DNA of 64,000 bases. Source: Caldithrix abyssi DSM 13497 (GTDB lineage Bacteria; Electryoneota; AABM5-125-24; Hatepunaeales; Hatepunaeaceae). The translations under genes were made by a program, and so were the position numbers. Within the stretch, counting starts at the first letter, position 1, and each line of letters starts with the position of its first letter. The DNA lies in NCBI GenBank assembly GCA_945865405.1, contig CAMBDS010000004.1, positions 142,709 to 206,708 on the forward strand. Direction: 5' to 3'. Below are positions 1-8,947 of the stretch, one piece after another. Below the pieces are notes generated by a model. The model worked only from the letters and a program-made list of their open reading frames with translations, did not search any database and was not told the origin of the DNA.

Positions 1-435
1 GCAGGTACATACCGAGAAGATCCCGAAAACTATGGTAAAGGCGTCTTTCTTGGGTTCACATTTGAAGGAGTTAGTGACGAGGGTACGAACCGCGAGGAGG
101 TATTGGAGCAGGTGCTGTCGTGGTTTGCGCCCGATCTTGCCGCGCCACTTGAGCGAACGGTCACTCCGCTTGAATTTGGGTTGAACCCGGTTTATCCGAA
201 CCCTTTCAATGGAATGGCTAACCTGCACTATAGGCTTGGAGGGGCGGAGCCATTCCGGTTGAGCGTGACGGACATTTCGGGAAGAGAAATTGCACTTTTG
301 GTGGACGGCAACGGAATCAAGGGCGACTTTTCGACTGTCTGGAATGCGTCGGCAATTCCGTCCGGCATTTACTTTTTAAGACTTGAAGCCGCTACTTCCG
401 GCGTTGCTCAACAGCGCCTGGTACTGGTTAAATAG
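1..435 (+). CDS. Secreted protein with C-terminal FlgD-like sorting domain (5' truncated)
   Basis: The frame is open from the first base of the window, so the start lies upstream and only the last 144 residues are visible. Residues 1-45 (YGKGVFLGF..FEGVSDEG, then a helix with EEVLEQVLSWF) resemble the end of a glutamine-amidotransferase-like fold often found before sorting domains in FCB proteins; that part is inference. The last 90 residues form a typical FlgD-Ig-like C-terminal domain: the PNPFNG motif, then strands with LSVTDISGREI, a WNA turn and SGIYFLRLEA. In this superphylum such domains direct export and cell-surface attachment (type IX or a related system). The stop codon overlaps the GTG start of the next gene, suggesting coupled expression. 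Catalytic function cannot be read from the visible part. Confidence 0.8.
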   Translation, partial: AGTYREDPENYGKGVFLGFTFEGVSDEGTNREEVLEQVLSWFAPDLAAPLERTVTPLEFGLNPVYPNPFNGMANLHYRLGGAEPFRLSVTDISGREIALLVDGNGIKGDFSTVWNASAIPSGIYFLRLEAATSGVAQQRLVLVK

Positions 436-2588
436 TGCGAATTAAGGCGATTACAAGCTTCGTTCGAAGTGCAGCAGACCTGAGGAGTATCACGGGTCTG
501 CTGCCTCGTCTTTGTTTGGTAGGGATCGCCGCGATAGTGATAACTTTTGAGTCGGGGCGTTGTACTGAAATGGATCCGACTCTGGAACGCAATCTTTTCC
601 TGATAGAAACAGCTCAGAGCGAACCTTCGCCAATTGCTTCGGCAAGATTGGCGGCGGCGGGACTATCTGTCTCAAGCGACCAGTCGCTGAAGGTTTTCCT
701 TTACTTTGACCATGTTCCGAATAGCGAGGACTACACGTTCCTCAATACCTTCTCTATACGCAGTTTTCCTTTTACCTATCTTCCACCCGTTGGATTTCAT
801 CCGTATGGAGTGATGCTTGCGGAAGGAAGGGCGTCGGCAATTCGAAGCCTCCAACTTTCAGGGGTCTATCCGCGGATGGCTGCCGGCGGACGAAAATTAT
901 CGCCGAAGAATGATTTGGCGGCAGAGGAGACTGGCGTCAGCGCGGCACGAAACTGGGAAACACCGCTTACCGGGCGTGGGGTGAGGCTGGCAATTCTGGA
1001 TTCGGGATTCAACTTTGACCATCCCGACCTACCCGATCCAGCTGAGTCGATGGACTATTCTGCTTATCCTGATACCAATCGTGATGCGACAGATCAAATT
1101 TCGGGCCATGGGACCCACGTCGCCGGGACAGCGTTTGGAAATGGACAACAATCCCACGAACGATGGATGGGGATGGCGCCTGATGTTGAGCCGATCTATT
1201 TCAAAATCGGTGACGATTCGACAGCGGACGCCACGTCAGAGGCGATACTTGGCGCAATCCGCGGCGCAGCCACATGGGCAGATGCCGATATCCTTTCGAT
1301 GAGCTATGGTGGCTTGGACGGTTTTAATGATGGTACATCTGTTGAGGATCATGCCGTCGATTGGGCTGTGGGGGAGGGGGTAAGCGTTTTTATGTCAGCC
1401 GGTAATTCTTCGGGTGAGGCAGTCCATTACTCTGAAATTATTCGTGCACATGCAACTTCAGATCCCATTCAAGTTGTAGTGAGAAGCGCCCCCGATACCG
1501 CGACATGGGGATTCAGCGTTATATGGTTTGATGGTTCGGACACTTCGATTCATCGAGATATAGTCGCGACACTTTTCGATTCTAATAATCGAGCTGTCGG
1601 GCTTGACGTACTTCCCGGTACATCGAGTTTGCGTGGAACTGAGCATCGCGAATATATGTCGCAAGATTTCCTCCCGGCCGATACATCGTCGTTCTTGATC
1701 AGAATTACAAACAACTCCGGCGTCGATCAAAAAGTTCATCTCTGGACACAAAGTTCACATTGGTTCGTCCGCTTCAGCCGACCGGACCGGGCGACAACTG
1801 TTTTATTGCCTTCGACTGCCGATAGTTGCATCTCGGTCGGGGCATTCACTTCACGTACTTCCTGGCGTGATTTTGAGGGTGTTGATCGTGTGGACCGAAC
1901 TGTTCGCGGCGAGATTGCAGCGTTCTCTTCGATAGGGCCCAGAATTGACGGATTGCAAAAACCAGACATCTGCGCCCCGGGTAGAAGACTTATCTCATGT
2001 CGCGACGATGACAACATCATTATCGGTCAAGGACTTGATTATGCAATTGTCAGTACCGATGGCGACAGTGGACTTCCGGCAGAATATGTGACCTTTATGG
2101 GGACGTCGATGTCTTCACCTGCCGCAGCTGGAGTCGCGGCTTTGATTCTCGAAGCTGAACCCGACTTGAACCCATCTCGATTGCGAGAACGGATATTTCG
2201 CACAACCCGTCGAGATGAGCAAACTGGAAGAGTGCCCAACGCGATATGGGGCTGGGGTAAGATTGACGTGGTTGGTGCTTTAGAGGTTAAGTCGGATCAG
2301 ACCGGGCAAAAAGTTGCACCTGTAATATTTCAATATCTGACGACATATCCTACTCCCAGCAACGGAAGCGTGATTGTAGGGTACGAGGTCGAAATACCCT
2401 CTGAATTGAAAGTTAAAGTCTATGATCCCAATGGACGATCCGTTTGGAATTCTACTTTAGCAAAGTCAACTCCAGGTAGAAAAACACTTTCCATACCAGA
2501 GGAAGTGATAGATGCATCCGGCGTTTACCTTCTTGAATTGTCGGGTGGAAATCAGAAAGCAACAGCGCGAGTGACAATTGTTCGGTAG
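435..2588 (+). CDS. Secreted subtilisin-like serine peptidase (S8) with sorting domain
   Basis: A 717-residue subtilase. The catalytic triad is visible: Asp189 in LAILDSGFNFDHP, His225 in GHGTHVAG and Ser558 in GTSMSSPAAAGVAALI. About 330 residues separate His and Ser, more than in simple subtilisins, and probably form an inserted beta domain (around 310-480). A hydrophobic stretch at residues 22-38 acts as signal peptide, residues 45-165 are probably a propeptide, and residues 635-717 form a C-terminal sorting domain (TYPTPSNG, VKVYDPNGRSVW, SGVYLLELSGG). The GTG start overlaps the previous stop (TAGTG), so the two exported proteins are probably translated together. Expected to act outside the cell or on the surface; substrate unknown. 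Confidence 0.92.
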   Translation: MRIKAITSFVRSAADLRSITGLLPRLCLVGIAAIVITFESGRCTEMDPTLERNLFLIETAQSEPSPIASARLAAAGLSVSSDQSLKVFLYFDHVPNSEDYTFLNTFSIRSFPFTYLPPVGFHPYGVMLAEGRASAIRSLQLSGVYPRMAAGGRKLSPKNDLAAEETGVSAARNWETPLTGRGVRLAILDSGFNFDHPDLPDPAESMDYSAYPDTNRDATDQISGHGTHVAGTAFGNGQQSHERWMGMAPDVEPIYFKIGDDSTADATSEAILGAIRGAATWADADILSMSYGGLDGFNDGTSVEDHAVDWAVGEGVSVFMSAGNSSGEAVHYSEIIRAHATSDPIQVVVRSAPDTATWGFSVIWFDGSDTSIHRDIVATLFDSNNRAVGLDVLPGTSSLRGTEHREYMSQDFLPADTSSFLIRITNNSGVDQKVHLWTQSSHWFVRFSRPDRATTVLLPSTADSCISVGAFTSRTSWRDFEGVDRVDRTVRGEIAAFSSIGPRIDGLQKPDICAPGRRLISCRDDDNIIIGQGLDYAIVSTDGDSGLPAEYVTFMGTSMSSPAAAGVAALILEAEPDLNPSRLRERIFRTTRRDEQTGRVPNAIWGWGKIDVVGALEVKSDQTGQKVAPVIFQYLTTYPTPSNGSVIVGYEVEIPSELKVKVYDPNGRSVWNSTLAKSTPGRKTLSIPEEVIDASGVYLLELSGGNQKATARVTIVR

Positions 2589-2683
2589 GTTCTTACCTAC
2601 TCAACTATCAATGTGACAATTATACTTGCGGCTGTTAAGCCTTCGAATTATCTTAGTCGTTTCCACGTTAAACCACCGGGCCT

Positions 2684-4489
2684 ATGAATACAGGACTTTC
2701 ACTCATACTCTTCCTAAAACTTGGGATTTTGGGCTTCCCTGAAGCGCCTGTTCCGTCTCAGGAGGGGTATCTCGAAACAATAGTTTGGTCCTCCGCTGAT
2801 TCAGCACTTCACGGGCAACTGGACAGTTTAACTATCGATCTTGCAGTTTTATCGTCAAGTCCAAATACCTCCCCGACCGAAGTGATGGAGTTGATAGGAT
2901 TTATCCAGGAAGTCGATCCCGATTCGGGAACTGCCGCCAATGCCAGACGCGAAATATTACTTGAGAATGCTCGGAAGTACTACAATGGACTGCTTGCAAG
3001 GCTGGAATCGCTTCCTGAAGATATTTCGCCTGATGCGATGCTCTTCGATTTGTCTGCTTCTGATTCAGCAGTCGGTAGCGAATCACTGGAAGATAACGAC
3101 CCGGAAAATTCCGTTGTAATCACAACAGATTCTGTTCATAGAACCCGCAACTCTGACCTTCTTCCAAAGATTCCAATAGTTCTTAATCGTGATGTTCAGA
3201 ACTCACTGTCATTTTTTCAGGGCCGTGGCAGAAAAGTCGTTCAGAAATGGTTTGACCGCTCCGCTACAGTTATTCCTGAACTGATGCCCTATATTCGTGA
3301 GGAAGGTCTTCCGGAGGAGATCATCTATTTGGCGATGATCGAGAGCGGTTTCAACTATCACGCTAAATCGTACGCAAAAGCTGTTGGACCCTGGCAATTC
3401 ATAAAGGGGACAGGCACGCGATACGGCTTGAAGGTCAATAACTGGTATGACGAACGGAGAGATCCCGAATTGTCTACCAGAGCTGCTGCCCGTTACCTTC
3501 GCGACCTCTACAACATGTTTGACGATTGGTATCTTGCCATGGCAAGCTACAATTGCGGCGAAGGAAAAGTTGCGAGACATATTAAAAAATATGGAGATAA
3601 CTACTGGGCTTTGGATCGTTTGCCCAGGCAGACCCGAGGTTACGTTCCTGCTTATATCGCAGCGAGAATGATTGCCGAATCTCCAGAGATTTATGGCTTT
3701 TGGATGCCGCGAAGGATGAAGCCCGAACCGACTGACATCATTTACATTACGGCCTGTGTCGAACTTAAGAAACTTGCAGAGTTTGCTGGAATCGATCTTG
3801 AGACGTTCCAGCGTCTTAACCCGGCTCTTTTAAGAACATCAACTCCTCCCGGTGGTGACAGCACGCGAATCCGCCTCCCGGGAGGCACAATTGCAGCTGG
3901 TTTTTGGGATAAATTTGCCAATATTCCTGTTGCGAAGAAGACAGATCTCCTTACTCACCGTGTCAGACGTGGCGAATCGCTTGGCAGCATAGCTTCGAAT
4001 TATGGCGTGCCGATCGATGTGATTGCCGAGTATCCTGAAAACAATATTGGGAAAAGGTATCTTATCCGCGAGGGACAGAGCCTTTATATCCCGGCATCGT
4101 TGGAGACACCGGCACCGAAACGGCTTGCCACTCCAGTAGAAGATGCGGACAAGTCTGGTATTCATATTGTTAAGGCTGGCGAAACACTGGTCGGCATCGC
4201 TAAAACCAACCGCATTCCTCTCGAGCGACTCGCTTCGCTGAATGGTTTGACGACAATAAGCACCATCTTCACCGGACAGTCGCTAAAGCTTGAAGGAGTT
4301 CCGCCAACTGAAATTGCGGTTAACAGAGATAGCTCAAGCAGACGTCATGTAGTTAACTCCGGGGATACATTATGGGCGATTGCCCGTCAATATGGGGTAA
4401 CTGTCGAGGGGATACGTCGAGTGAATGGTTTGAAGAATCGGAGCGTCCTTAAGCCCGGGCAGACATTGTCAATTCCAGTAGAGAATTAA
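2684..4489 (+). CDS. mltD: Membrane-bound lytic murein transglycosylase, MltD-like, with three LysM repeats
   Basis: 601 residues with an N-terminal hydrophobic export signal. The SLT/goose-lysozyme-like transglycosylase domain lies around residues 190-330; the catalytic Glu is Glu220 in MIESGFN, followed by AVGPWQFI and later [11 protein letters not shown]. Three LysM peptidoglycan-binding repeats follow, beginning near [13 protein letters not shown] (about 428), [13 protein letters not shown] (about 498) and [13 protein letters not shown] (about 555); the last reaches the C-terminus. The enzyme cleaves the MurNAc-GlcNAc bond in peptidoglycan, leaving 1,6-anhydroMurNAc. The domain order is that of MltD. 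The roughly 95-base gap upstream is the likely promoter region, and the HU gene follows 20 bases downstream. Confidence 0.93.
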   Translation: MNTGLSLILFLKLGILGFPEAPVPSQEGYLETIVWSSADSALHGQLDSLTIDLAVLSSSPNTSPTEVMELIGFIQEVDPDSGTAANARREILLENARKYYNGLLARLESLPEDISPDAMLFDLSASDSAVGSESLEDNDPENSVVITTDSVHRTRNSDLLPKIPIVLNRDVQNSLSFFQGRGRKVVQKWFDRSATVIPELMPYIREEGLPEEIIYLAMIESGFNYHAKSYAKAVGPWQFIKGTGTRYGLKVNNWYDERRDPELSTRAAARYLRDLYNMFDDWYLAMASYNCGEGKVARHIKKYGDNYWALDRLPRQTRGYVPAYIAARMIAESPEIYGFWMPRRMKPEPTDIIYITACVELKKLAEFAGIDLETFQRLNPALLRTSTPPGGDSTRIRLPGGTIAAGFWDKFANIPVAKKTDLLTHRVRRGESLGSIASNYGVPIDVIAEYPENNIGKRYLIREGQSLYIPASLETPAPKRLATPVEDADKSGIHIVKAGETLVGIAKTNRIPLERLASLNGLTTISTIFTGQSLKLEGVPPTEIAVNRDSSSRRHVVNSGDTLWAIARQYGVTVEGIRRVNGLKNRSVLKPGQTLSIPVEN

Positions 4490-4509
4490 TTCGATTATAA
4501 AGGTTTGAG

Positions 4510-4794
4510 ATGAATCGAGCGGACATTGTCGAGACGATTTCTGATGCCACAGGTTTGACCCGTGCGGAAGTCTCGGCGGTATTTGAAGGTAGTTTGAAGC
4601 TGATTGAACAGGAACTTGCGCGTGGAGGAACTGTCGAGCTTCGGCGATTTGGTACATTTAAGGTGGTAAAACGAGCTCCTCGTCGCGCAGTAAACCCACG
4701 AACTGGCACACCGGTTAAGGTTCCCGGAAGAGTCGTTCCGACTTTTAAGCCGTCACCCAAGTTGCGTGCAGCCGTAAAAAACGCTGTACAGTAA
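4510..4794 (+). CDS. HU/IHF-family DNA-binding protein
   Basis: A 94-residue nucleoid protein of the family's usual size. It starts with the helix pair MNRADIVETISDATGLTRAEV, followed by the beta-saddle GGTVELRRFGTFKVVKRAPR and the DNA-binding arm RRAVNPRTGTPVKVPGR, then FKPSPKLRAAV. These are the standard HU/IHF landmarks. The arm carries the RNPRTG-like motif whose conserved proline intercalates into DNA. HU and IHF subunits cannot be told apart reliably here. The ATG start has GGTTTGAG just upstream. A tiny ribosomal-type gene follows 36 bases later. Confidence 0.95.
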   Translation: MNRADIVETISDATGLTRAEVSAVFEGSLKLIEQELARGGTVELRRFGTFKVVKRAPRRAVNPRTGTPVKVPGRVVPTFKPSPKLRAAVKNAVQ

Positions 4795-4830
4795 TTATTC
4801 ATAGTCCACACAACAATTTAAGAGGCTGCA

Positions 4831-4926
4831 TTGCCCTGCGGTAAGAAACGTAAGCGCCATAAAATGGCCACTCATAAGAGAAAAAAACGGTTGCGGAAGA
4901 ATCGTCATAAGAAAAAAACTCGTTAG
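4831..4926 (+). CDS. Small AURKAIP1/COX24-type (mS38/bS22-like) ribosomal protein
   Basis: A 31-codon gene starting at TTG. The product begins MPCGKKRKRHKMATHKRKKR and ends LRKNRHKKKTR, with more than half its residues Lys or Arg and no acidic residue. This matches the short bacterial AURKAIP1/COX24-domain proteins known from Bacteroidetes and relatives (often MPSGKKRKRHK..THKRKKR). They are homologues of mitochondrial mS38 and similar in role to mycobacterial bS22, which sits in the small-subunit decoding region. The sequence match is what I see; the ribosomal location is family knowledge. The conservation pattern argues that this is a real gene despite its size. Confidence 0.8.
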   Translation: MPCGKKRKRHKMATHKRKKRLRKNRHKKKTR

Positions 4927-5022
4927 ATGATATGGCGCGGATAACTCATTCGCGCCACTTCATTGAAGTTCGTTTGATCCCTGAACGGCATCGGCTCTGA
5001 CTGACCAAAACAGTATGAAATA

Positions 5023-5553
5023 ATGCATATTCTGGCAATATCAGATACCCATTCGCGTCTTCGATCCGAGATACCTGACTTCCTCTTGGAAATGAAAGGG
5101 ACTTTCGATCTGATTTTCCACGCCGGCGATATCGTCGGCGAAGATTTTCTACTCGGTCTCGAAGAGATAGCACCTGTTGTTGGTGTCAGGGGAAACATGG
5201 ATAGCGATGCATTTGCTAAGAATCTTCCCGAATTGCGACAGTTTGACTATCATGGTTGGTCTTTTGGCCTGATACATGGTCGGGGAAGAGGAGATACGGT
5301 ACCTGCTTATGCGAGGTCGATGTTCGCTCGTCCAGACGTGATTCTATTCGGGCATACACACGTCCCACTGCTCGAGGTTCGTCAGGATGTCGTAATGCTC
5401 AATCCGGGAAGTCTGACTTCGCCACGGATAGGAACATCTGGATCTTATGCCTTGATCCAATTTACAGAAACGGACTTGGAATGCCGAATCTTGTCAGGTG
5501 CAGGATCTGAAGTTGAAGAAATCGCCCAATACCGAAGTAGAAGACCTCTTTGA
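5023..5553 (+). CDS. YfcE/MJ0936-family metallophosphoesterase
   Basis: 176 residues with all metal-site motifs of the small calcineurin-like phosphodiesterases: SDTHSR near the N-terminus, HAGDIVG, RGNMDS (GNxD), IHGRG and FGHTHVPLLE, followed by LNPGSLTSPR. Such enzymes are two-metal, usually Mn-dependent, phosphodiesterases with poorly defined natural substrates. The length is typical. The 3' end overlaps the preferred xseA start by 56 bases; if the alternative xseA start at 5567 is right, there is no overlap. Confidence 0.9.
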   Translation: MHILAISDTHSRLRSEIPDFLLEMKGTFDLIFHAGDIVGEDFLLGLEEIAPVVGVRGNMDSDAFAKNLPELRQFDYHGWSFGLIHGRGRGDTVPAYARSMFARPDVILFGHTHVPLLEVRQDVVMLNPGSLTSPRIGTSGSYALIQFTETDLECRILSGAGSEVEEIAQYRSRRPL

Positions 5554-6775
5554 CCGGCTGATAAAGATGCCAGTCGAGGAACCAGTCGATGAGATATGGT
5601 CTGTTGGTCGGCTTTCGAGCCAGATCAAGCGGGTCGTAGAGGACGGGTTGCCGTTGCTATGGCTGGAGGGCGAGGTGTCGAATTTCAAGCTTCATTCTTC
5701 AGGACATCGCTACTTCACATTAAAAGACGATACTGCACAGATTTCTACTGTCATGTGGCGTACTCGAACCGCATTATCCAGCATTTTTCAGGATGGAGTC
5801 AAGGTTCGTGCCTACGGTAGGGTAACAGTTTGGGAGCAGGCAGGCAAGTACCAGTTCGACGTTCAGAGTTTGGTACTTGCGGGAGTTGGGTCGCTACAAG
5901 CTGCATTTGAGGTATTGAAGGCAAAACTCGGTGCAGAAGGTCTTTTCGATAGCTCCAGAAAGAAGCCGCTGCCCAGGTTTCCCAAGCGAATCGGGATAGT
6001 AACATCTCCTACAGGGGCGGTCATTCACGATCTTGCGTGGGGATTGACAACTCGATTTCCGCCATCAAAGATTTATCTGATCCCGGTCGCGGTTCAAGGA
6101 GACGGAGCCGCCGATCAGATAGCCAACGCCATTGATCTTTTTAATCGTGACGATCTTGTCGATGTGATAATCATTGGCAGAGGAGGAGGATCTCTCGAAG
6201 ACCTATGGGCGTTTAATGAAGAAGTGGTGGTAAGGGCTATAGCCCGCGCCAGGATACCTATAGTTTCTGCAGTCGGCCATGAGGTCGATTTTACTTTAAG
6301 CGATCTGGCTGCAGACTTGCGAGCACCGACACCGACCGGAGCTGCGGCTTTGGTTGTGCCTGACCGCAAAGACCTACTCGAAACACTCGAAGGACGCAAA
6401 ACTTCACTTTCGTCACATCTGGACCGGCTCCTGGAGTTATGGAAAGAACGACTTGTCAGGATAACAGGGAGCTACAGCTTCAAACGGCTACCGGGCAGGA
6501 TTAACGATGAGCGATTGAAGCTTGACGAGATTGCACGCCGGAATGAACTTTCGTTGGAACGAAATATACTATCCCGCAGAACTTCGATTAGTTCTATGAC
6601 GGGACAATTTTCAGCTCTTTCACCCAAGTCAGTCCTCTCTCGTGGATACGGAATAGTTCGCAATTCCAAAGGCTTTTTAGTGCGAAACAGCTCTGAGTTG
6701 GAGAAGGGGGAACGGCTCGAATTAGTTTTTGCCGTTGGTAGCGCAACAGCCTCTATTGACGAGATCAGGAATTAA
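5498..6775 (+). CDS. xseA: Exodeoxyribonuclease VII large subunit
   Basis: 425 residues. An N-terminal OB-fold (about 32-130; GRLSSQIKRVVEDGLPLLWLEGEVSNF, SGHRYFTLKDD) precedes the catalytic domain with PLPRFPKRIGIVTSPTGAVIHDL, the glycine-rich IIIGRGGGSLEDLWAFN and VSAVGHEVDFTLSDLAADLRAPTPTGAA, all diagnostic for XseA. A coiled-coil part and the C-terminal LSRGYGIV motif follow. With XseB it degrades single-stranded DNA to acid-soluble oligonucleotides. The GTG start used here overlaps the previous gene by 56 bases; an in-frame ATG at 5567 would also keep the OB-fold intact. xseB follows after 10 bases. Confidence 0.95.
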   Translation: MQDLKLKKSPNTEVEDLFDRLIKMPVEEPVDEIWSVGRLSSQIKRVVEDGLPLLWLEGEVSNFKLHSSGHRYFTLKDDTAQISTVMWRTRTALSSIFQDGVKVRAYGRVTVWEQAGKYQFDVQSLVLAGVGSLQAAFEVLKAKLGAEGLFDSSRKKPLPRFPKRIGIVTSPTGAVIHDLAWGLTTRFPPSKIYLIPVAVQGDGAADQIANAIDLFNRDDLVDVIIIGRGGGSLEDLWAFNEEVVVRAIARARIPIVSAVGHEVDFTLSDLAADLRAPTPTGAAALVVPDRKDLLETLEGRKTSLSSHLDRLLELWKERLVRITGSYSFKRLPGRINDERLKLDEIARRNELSLERNILSRRTSISSMTGQFSALSPKSVLSRGYGIVRNSKGFLVRNSSELEKGERLELVFAVGSATASIDEIRN

Positions 6776-6785
6776 AAGCAAGTAA

Positions 6786-7016
6786 ATGAACGATTTGGCA
6801 TCAGTTACTTTTGAGGAAGCATACCGACGGCTGGAAGAGATTTCCAGAAAGCTCGAAGATGCTTCAACTCCACTTGAATCGTCGTTCAAATTGTTTGAAG
6901 AAGGGCAGACTTTATTGGCGCATTGCCAAAGACTACTAGATGACGCCGAGCGCAGAATTCATGTGATAAAAAGTGGTAGGGATGGTTTGAAGACCGAAGA
7001 GGTACTTCTTGCCTGA
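6786..7016 (+). CDS. xseB: Exodeoxyribonuclease VII small subunit
   Basis: A 76-residue helical protein with the XseB signature: VTFEEAYRRLEEISRKLED, PLESSFKLFEEGQTLL and a second helix with CQRLLDDAERRIHVI. It binds the large subunit in several copies to form exonuclease VII. Position directly behind xseA and size are as expected. The last eight bases overlap the TTG start of dxs. In many bacteria ispA lies between xseB and dxs; here it is missing. Confidence 0.94.
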   Translation: MNDLASVTFEEAYRRLEEISRKLEDASTPLESSFKLFEEGQTLLAHCQRLLDDAERRIHVIKSGRDGLKTEEVLLA

Positions 7017-8943
7017 GAATCTGAAGTTTCCACTTTTTTCCAAGATTAACTCTCCGTTGGATATCAAGAGCCTTACCGTTGCTGAGTTGGAAAACCTCTC
7101 GGTCGAGGCCCGTCAATTCCTAATCGAAACCGTCTCGCAAACCGGCGGACATCTCGGATCGAACCTCGGCTCGGTTGAGTTGACACTAGCACTACACTAC
7201 ACCTATAACGCCCCCCACGATCAGATCGTGTGGGATGTCGGTGCTCAAGCATACGTCCATAAAATGCTCACAGGGCGATTCGCAAGGTTTAACACCAACC
7301 GGAAATATGGTGGGATTGCTGGATTTCCCCGTCGTGATGAGAGTCCTTATGATACGTTCGGAGTCGGGCACTCATCGACCTCAATTTCAGCCGCGCTCGG
7401 AATGGCGGCAGCTCGCGACCTTGCTCAGAAAAAGCATAAGGTTGTCGCCGTAATTGGTGATGGCGGAATGACTGGCGGTTTGGCTTTCGAGGGATTGAAT
7501 AACGCCGGATCCGAGGGACGCGATATCACTGTGATTCTAAACGACAACAGAATGGCGATTTCGCCAAACGTCGGCGCGCTATCACTTCATCTCGCAAGTA
7601 TCCGTTCTGATCCGAGGTTCGAGCGCTTGAAAGATACGATGTGGCAACTTACAGGCAAGCTTCCACAGGGCTCACAACTTCGCAAAGCACTGCACGGTGT
7701 CGACGCTGGAATTCGTGCCATGCTTGTACCAGGTATCTGGTTTGAGAGACTCGGCTTTCGGTATGTCGGTCCAATAGACGGTCACAACCTACCGGAATTG
7801 GTGAAAATGTTCGCGTGGTTGAGGGATCTGCCTGGCCCGGTTGTAATCCATCTTCTGACTGAGAAGGGAAAGGGTTACGAACATGCTGAAAAAGATTTCC
7901 TCAATTTACATGGCGTCAGTGAATTTGACTATAAAGTGGGGCCCGTCAAAGGCAAAAAAGGTGAACTGACATATTCGGGACACTTTTCGGATGAGCTACT
8001 TCAGGCCGCAATTGCCGACGACAGAATCGTTGTAATAACTCCCGCAATGATCGAAGGCAGTGCTCTTACAGAATTTCAGAAAGCACTGCCAGATCGCTGC
8101 TTCGACGTCGGAATTGCCGAACAGCATTCATTGACATTCGCAGCAGGACTCGCTACACAAGGTTATAAACCGGTCGTGGCGATCTACTCAACATTCCTCC
8201 AGCGTGCCTACGATCAATTAATCCACGACATCGCGTTACAAGACCTTTCTGTTATCTTCGGCGTAGATCGAGCAGGTCTGGTCGGTGACGACGGCCCGAC
8301 CCATCACGGGACATTCGATGTATCGTTCATGCGAGCTGTTCCCGGATTGAGAATTTTAATCCCACGCGACTCTGTTCAACTGCGAGCAATGCTACGAGCT
8401 TCACTCAATACTCTGCAAGGTTCTATCGCCATAAGGTTTCCCAGAGGAAAATCGCAAAAGATTGTTACTGCGCTTGACCCATCTGCCGATGTGACTTGTC
8501 CTGAAATGCTCCTTAAAGGCAGTGACGGCGTAGTGATCTCATCGGGACCACTCCTTGAAGATATTTATGAAGTTCTTTCGGACTTAAGCAGAAATGGCTC
8601 GCTTAAGCTATCTCTCGTCGATATTCGTTGCATTAAGCCATTGCATCATGACTACTTGTTGAATCTTGCCGGTGTTCATTCCAAGTGGTTTTCTATCGAA
8701 GAAAATCAATTGATGGGCGGCATCGGATCGGCAATACTTGAATTCCTTTCAGATAATGATTTCCCGGTTCAATTGAAGCGTATGGGGTTACCCGACAGAT
8801 TCATTCCGCATGGTGATAGAAGAAGCCTCTTAAAGGATGCAGGACTCGATAAGTCAGATATTCAGGCTGCCTGTCTCGACTATTTCCACCCCGAAAGATC
8901 TTTCATCAATCGAATTCTACAGCCAGTCGAAGTAGGAGATTAG
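7009..8943 (+). CDS. dxs: 1-deoxy-D-xylulose-5-phosphate synthase
   Basis: 644 residues, normal for Dxs. It condenses pyruvate and glyceraldehyde 3-phosphate to DXP using thiamine diphosphate, the first step of the MEP isoprenoid route and also a precursor for thiamine and pyridoxal. Visible motifs: the N-terminal GGHLGSNLGSVELTLALHY with its conserved His, FGVGHSSTSISAALGMA, the ThDP motif GDGGMTGGLAFEGLNNAG ending in NDN, and the transketolase-type central and C-terminal domains (FDVGIAEQHSLTFAAGLA, DRAGLVGDDGPTHHGTFD). It starts at TTG, overlapping xseB, and is followed four bases later by nadK. Its presence indicates a MEP pathway although an HMG-CoA synthase is encoded at 36.6 kb. Confidence 0.96.
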   Translation: MPENLKFPLFSKINSPLDIKSLTVAELENLSVEARQFLIETVSQTGGHLGSNLGSVELTLALHYTYNAPHDQIVWDVGAQAYVHKMLTGRFARFNTNRKYGGIAGFPRRDESPYDTFGVGHSSTSISAALGMAAARDLAQKKHKVVAVIGDGGMTGGLAFEGLNNAGSEGRDITVILNDNRMAISPNVGALSLHLASIRSDPRFERLKDTMWQLTGKLPQGSQLRKALHGVDAGIRAMLVPGIWFERLGFRYVGPIDGHNLPELVKMFAWLRDLPGPVVIHLLTEKGKGYEHAEKDFLNLHGVSEFDYKVGPVKGKKGELTYSGHFSDELLQAAIADDRIVVITPAMIEGSALTEFQKALPDRCFDVGIAEQHSLTFAAGLATQGYKPVVAIYSTFLQRAYDQLIHDIALQDLSVIFGVDRAGLVGDDGPTHHGTFDVSFMRAVPGLRILIPRDSVQLRAMLRASLNTLQGSIAIRFPRGKSQKIVTALDPSADVTCPEMLLKGSDGVVISSGPLLEDIYEVLSDLSRNGSLKLSLVDIRCIKPLHHDYLLNLAGVHSKWFSIEENQLMGGIGSAILEFLSDNDFPVQLKRMGLPDRFIPHGDRRSLLKDAGLDKSDIQAACLDYFHPERSFINRILQPVEVGD

Positions 8944-8947
8944 TATT

